The translations under genes were made by a program, and so were the position numbers. Below, piece after piece: positions 62,181-64,000 of a DNA stretch of 64,000 bases (positions are counted from its first letter, which is position 1; each line of letters opens with the position of its first letter). The stretch is from NCBI GenBank assembly GCA_003342895.1, contig PTFA01000367.1:666636-730635 (forward strand). Reading direction: 5' to 3'. This DNA comes from Casuarius casuarius. Its lineage: Eukaryota > Chordata > Aves > Casuariiformes > Casuariidae. A model generated the notes under the pieces. That model saw only the letters and a program-made list of their open reading frames with translations, was not told the DNA's origin and made no database searches.

Positions 62181-63905
62181 CAGATAACACATCAGAAGTC
62201 AAGCCAGAGAACACACAGTTATGGACACAGGTATGTCCATAATTTTAGCAGAAATAGTGTGATCCATCCGAAAGAATTTATCAAGCTTAGATTTTTTTAT
62301 TTTGATATTTTCTGAACTCTAAAGGTGTAAAAGTTGATCAATCTGTGAATAAACTGAATTTAGTTTCTTCCCACCTAACTACTTTTCATCTCCAGAATTA
62401 TGAAAACATTGTCCTAAATATTGTCCTAAAAAACTGCCATTTACTAATCACATTTCTTATTTCTCTAAATATTTTGTTTTCCCTCACTGCTCCAAGAATT
62501 TCCTGAAGTAAAAGAGGAAACTGACAGATTAGAAAAGTGTTCAACCCATTATACCCAAGCATTATTCTTGTTACTTCTTATATTCTTATTAATAGTGTTA
62601 ATATTCAACTAAAATAGTTTACAAAATAATAAATAATTTTATCTAATTTCTCTCACCTTCAGTATTGTAGGGCATTTGCTCAATCTGTGATTGTTACATT
62701 TTTAGATAATGGTTTTAAGTTCTTTCAAAGTGGAAGAAGACAACTTATTAGAGAAGAATCTGGGACCAAGATTTGAAGACAACTTCACTCTAATGGACAA
62801 TCAATCAATATTAAAGGGATATTTAAGGTAGTTGCCTGCTCCAGAAGTCACAGAAATGATGAAGAAAACATTGGATATGAAGCAATATTTTTACTTGATA
62901 CTGACACACCTGTAATCTGTACCATCAGGTACACGTCTGCTAGGAAAAGAGGCTATTAAAATTGGCATTATATACTTCAAAGTTTATTATCACTTGTTGA
63001 TTTTTATGCCATATGTATTCTATTACAAATAAAACTCTTAACTGACAGCCCTGCTTAAGCTAGTATCGGAGACTTAAACTGAATTCTTTCCTTTTTGAAG
63101 GCTGTAACTACTTATAAAAGTTACATATGACAAATTCGATATTTGTTATATCAATGCAGTATTATTACCCTCATCAGCACTTGCACGGACTATTTTGTCT
63201 TGAAAGAGTTTGCATAGATTAATTGTTTGGAACTTCATAAACAATCTTGTTGATGATGCATGAACAGAAGTAGGATCTAAGATGATAAAATAGCCACTAA
63301 AGAAGATAAATGGTAAAGGATTCCCCTGCCACTATAATCACAGTAACCAAATAAAACTCTTCTCCCTATCTACAGTCTTCCAAACAATACAGATTGGAGA
63401 AGATCAGGGAGAGAATATTTAGTAAGCAAATGTCCCTTTCAAAGGACTGATGGAATACACCCAACTTACGTATTACAACAATAACCTAGCCTGATGTAAA
63501 GAAACTAATGGTACCTACCCATTAACGACTCTGCCAAAAAAGAGTTTAAAAAATGCCCGACACAACTCAAGCTTTTAAATGCCTAAAGCAAAACTAGTAA
63601 GAATTTTATAACAGCAACACATCAGTTTAAAGTAAAAATTACCATCCAACAAAATGTTTTTACACGTGAAGCTTACTGAATCTAAGCTCAAATTAAAATC
63701 ACCTACTTTTACACACCACATTGTATTAGTATAATTACACTACTTATCACATTAAATCAAGCCATACAAATCTTAACCTTTTTCTTATGATATTAGTTTA
63801 TATTATCATTAGTTTCCCCCACCAAAAGGATTTGTTGTGATTAGCCTAAGACATTTTTGCAAGTTCTAAAATACATCTGTACATGATGTACATTGTCAAA
63901 CATCT

Positions 63906-64000
63906 GGCCTCAGGGCCAGAGAGGGCCTGGTCCATTTTGTTTACTAGCACAGATGTGGTCTTAGGTTCTGAAATCGTATATGGGCACAGAAAACTAGTCC
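63906..64000 (+). repeat. Long direct repeat, copy 2 (cut by window edge)
   Basis: Identical over all 95 visible bases to 55819-55913 and still matching at the last base of the window, so it continues beyond. It begins GGCCTCAGGGCC in both copies. Confidence 0.95.

Larger units (their letters stand above)
55914..63905. other. AT-rich region between the two repeat copies
   Basis: About 8 kb with no frame longer than 81 codons, no gag, pol or env-like sequence and no convincing exons. It contains one undetermined base, an (AAAC/AAAT)-rich run and a small degenerate tandem repeat. A plus-strand segment at 62704-62826 is open for about 40 codons between splice-like sites but has no partner exon, and I do not call it. 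Confidence 0.45.

Noticed and set aside
62704..62826. Plus-strand exon-like segment of about 40 codons
   Set aside because: A single short frame with a mediocre donor and no partner exons on the plus strand.
55819..64000. Full-length endogenous retrovirus bounded by two identical LTRs 8.1 kb apart
   Set aside because: The spacing fits, but the repeats do not both start with TG, and the interior has no frame longer than 81 codons and no gag, pol or env-like sequence.
1..64000. CRISPR arrays, tRNA, rRNA, bacterial operons or riboswitches
   Set aside because: None seen; sequence character is vertebrate intronic and intergenic DNA.

Overview
The window looks like ordinary nuclear DNA of a sauropsid vertebrate, most likely a bird. 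It is AT-rich, intron-dominated and poor in interspersed repeats, with no recognisable mammalian SINE or L1. It contains one piece that reads like the 3' end of a CR1-type LINE (about 53.1-53.4 kb). I see no operons, rRNA, tRNA, CRISPR array or intact mobile element. The species is not determinable from what I can see.

The main content appears to be a single multi-exon protein-coding gene on the minus strand, running right to left from a CpG island at about 51.64-51.90 kb (promoter and first exon) to a terminal coding exon at 2810-2957. No open frame longer than 161 codons exists anywhere, so the gene only shows up as short frames bounded by splice signals. Reading acceptors, donors and codon phase by eye gave about 18 candidate coding exons. 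A central run of ten (40508-40556, 36351-36403, 33480-33540, 32085-32151, 26586-26706, 24917-25141, 19517-19607, 16896-17028, 14515-14561, 11514-11774) joins in one frame at all nine junctions. The last four (10539-10592, 4667-4723, 3679-3773, 2810-2957) also join in frame with each other and end at a TGA stop. Three joins are not resolved: 44.2 to 42.2 kb, 42.2 to 40.5 kb, and 11.5 to 10.6 kb. At least one small exon is missing or mis-bounded at each. The deduced protein is leucine-rich and looks helical. I do not recognise it and give no gene symbol.

Region by region: 1-2809 is the 3' untranslated region and downstream flank (a minus-strand AATAAA lies at 2304-2309). 2810-46988 is the coding part with long introns. 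46989-51640 holds possible 5' untranslated exons. 51641-51895 is the CpG island. 51900-64000 is upstream flank with the CR1-like piece, a GC-rich repeat-like block (53.55-54.33 kb), one N at 57782, and a 95-bp exact repeat whose second copy runs off the right edge.

The most notable non-genic structures are a near-perfect 37-bp-arm hairpin at 6395-6472, which resembles a palindromic MITE or microRNA precursor, and the exact 95-bp repeat 8087 bp apart at 55819 and 63906, which points to a duplication or an assembly artefact. I found no evidence of a novel biological system.
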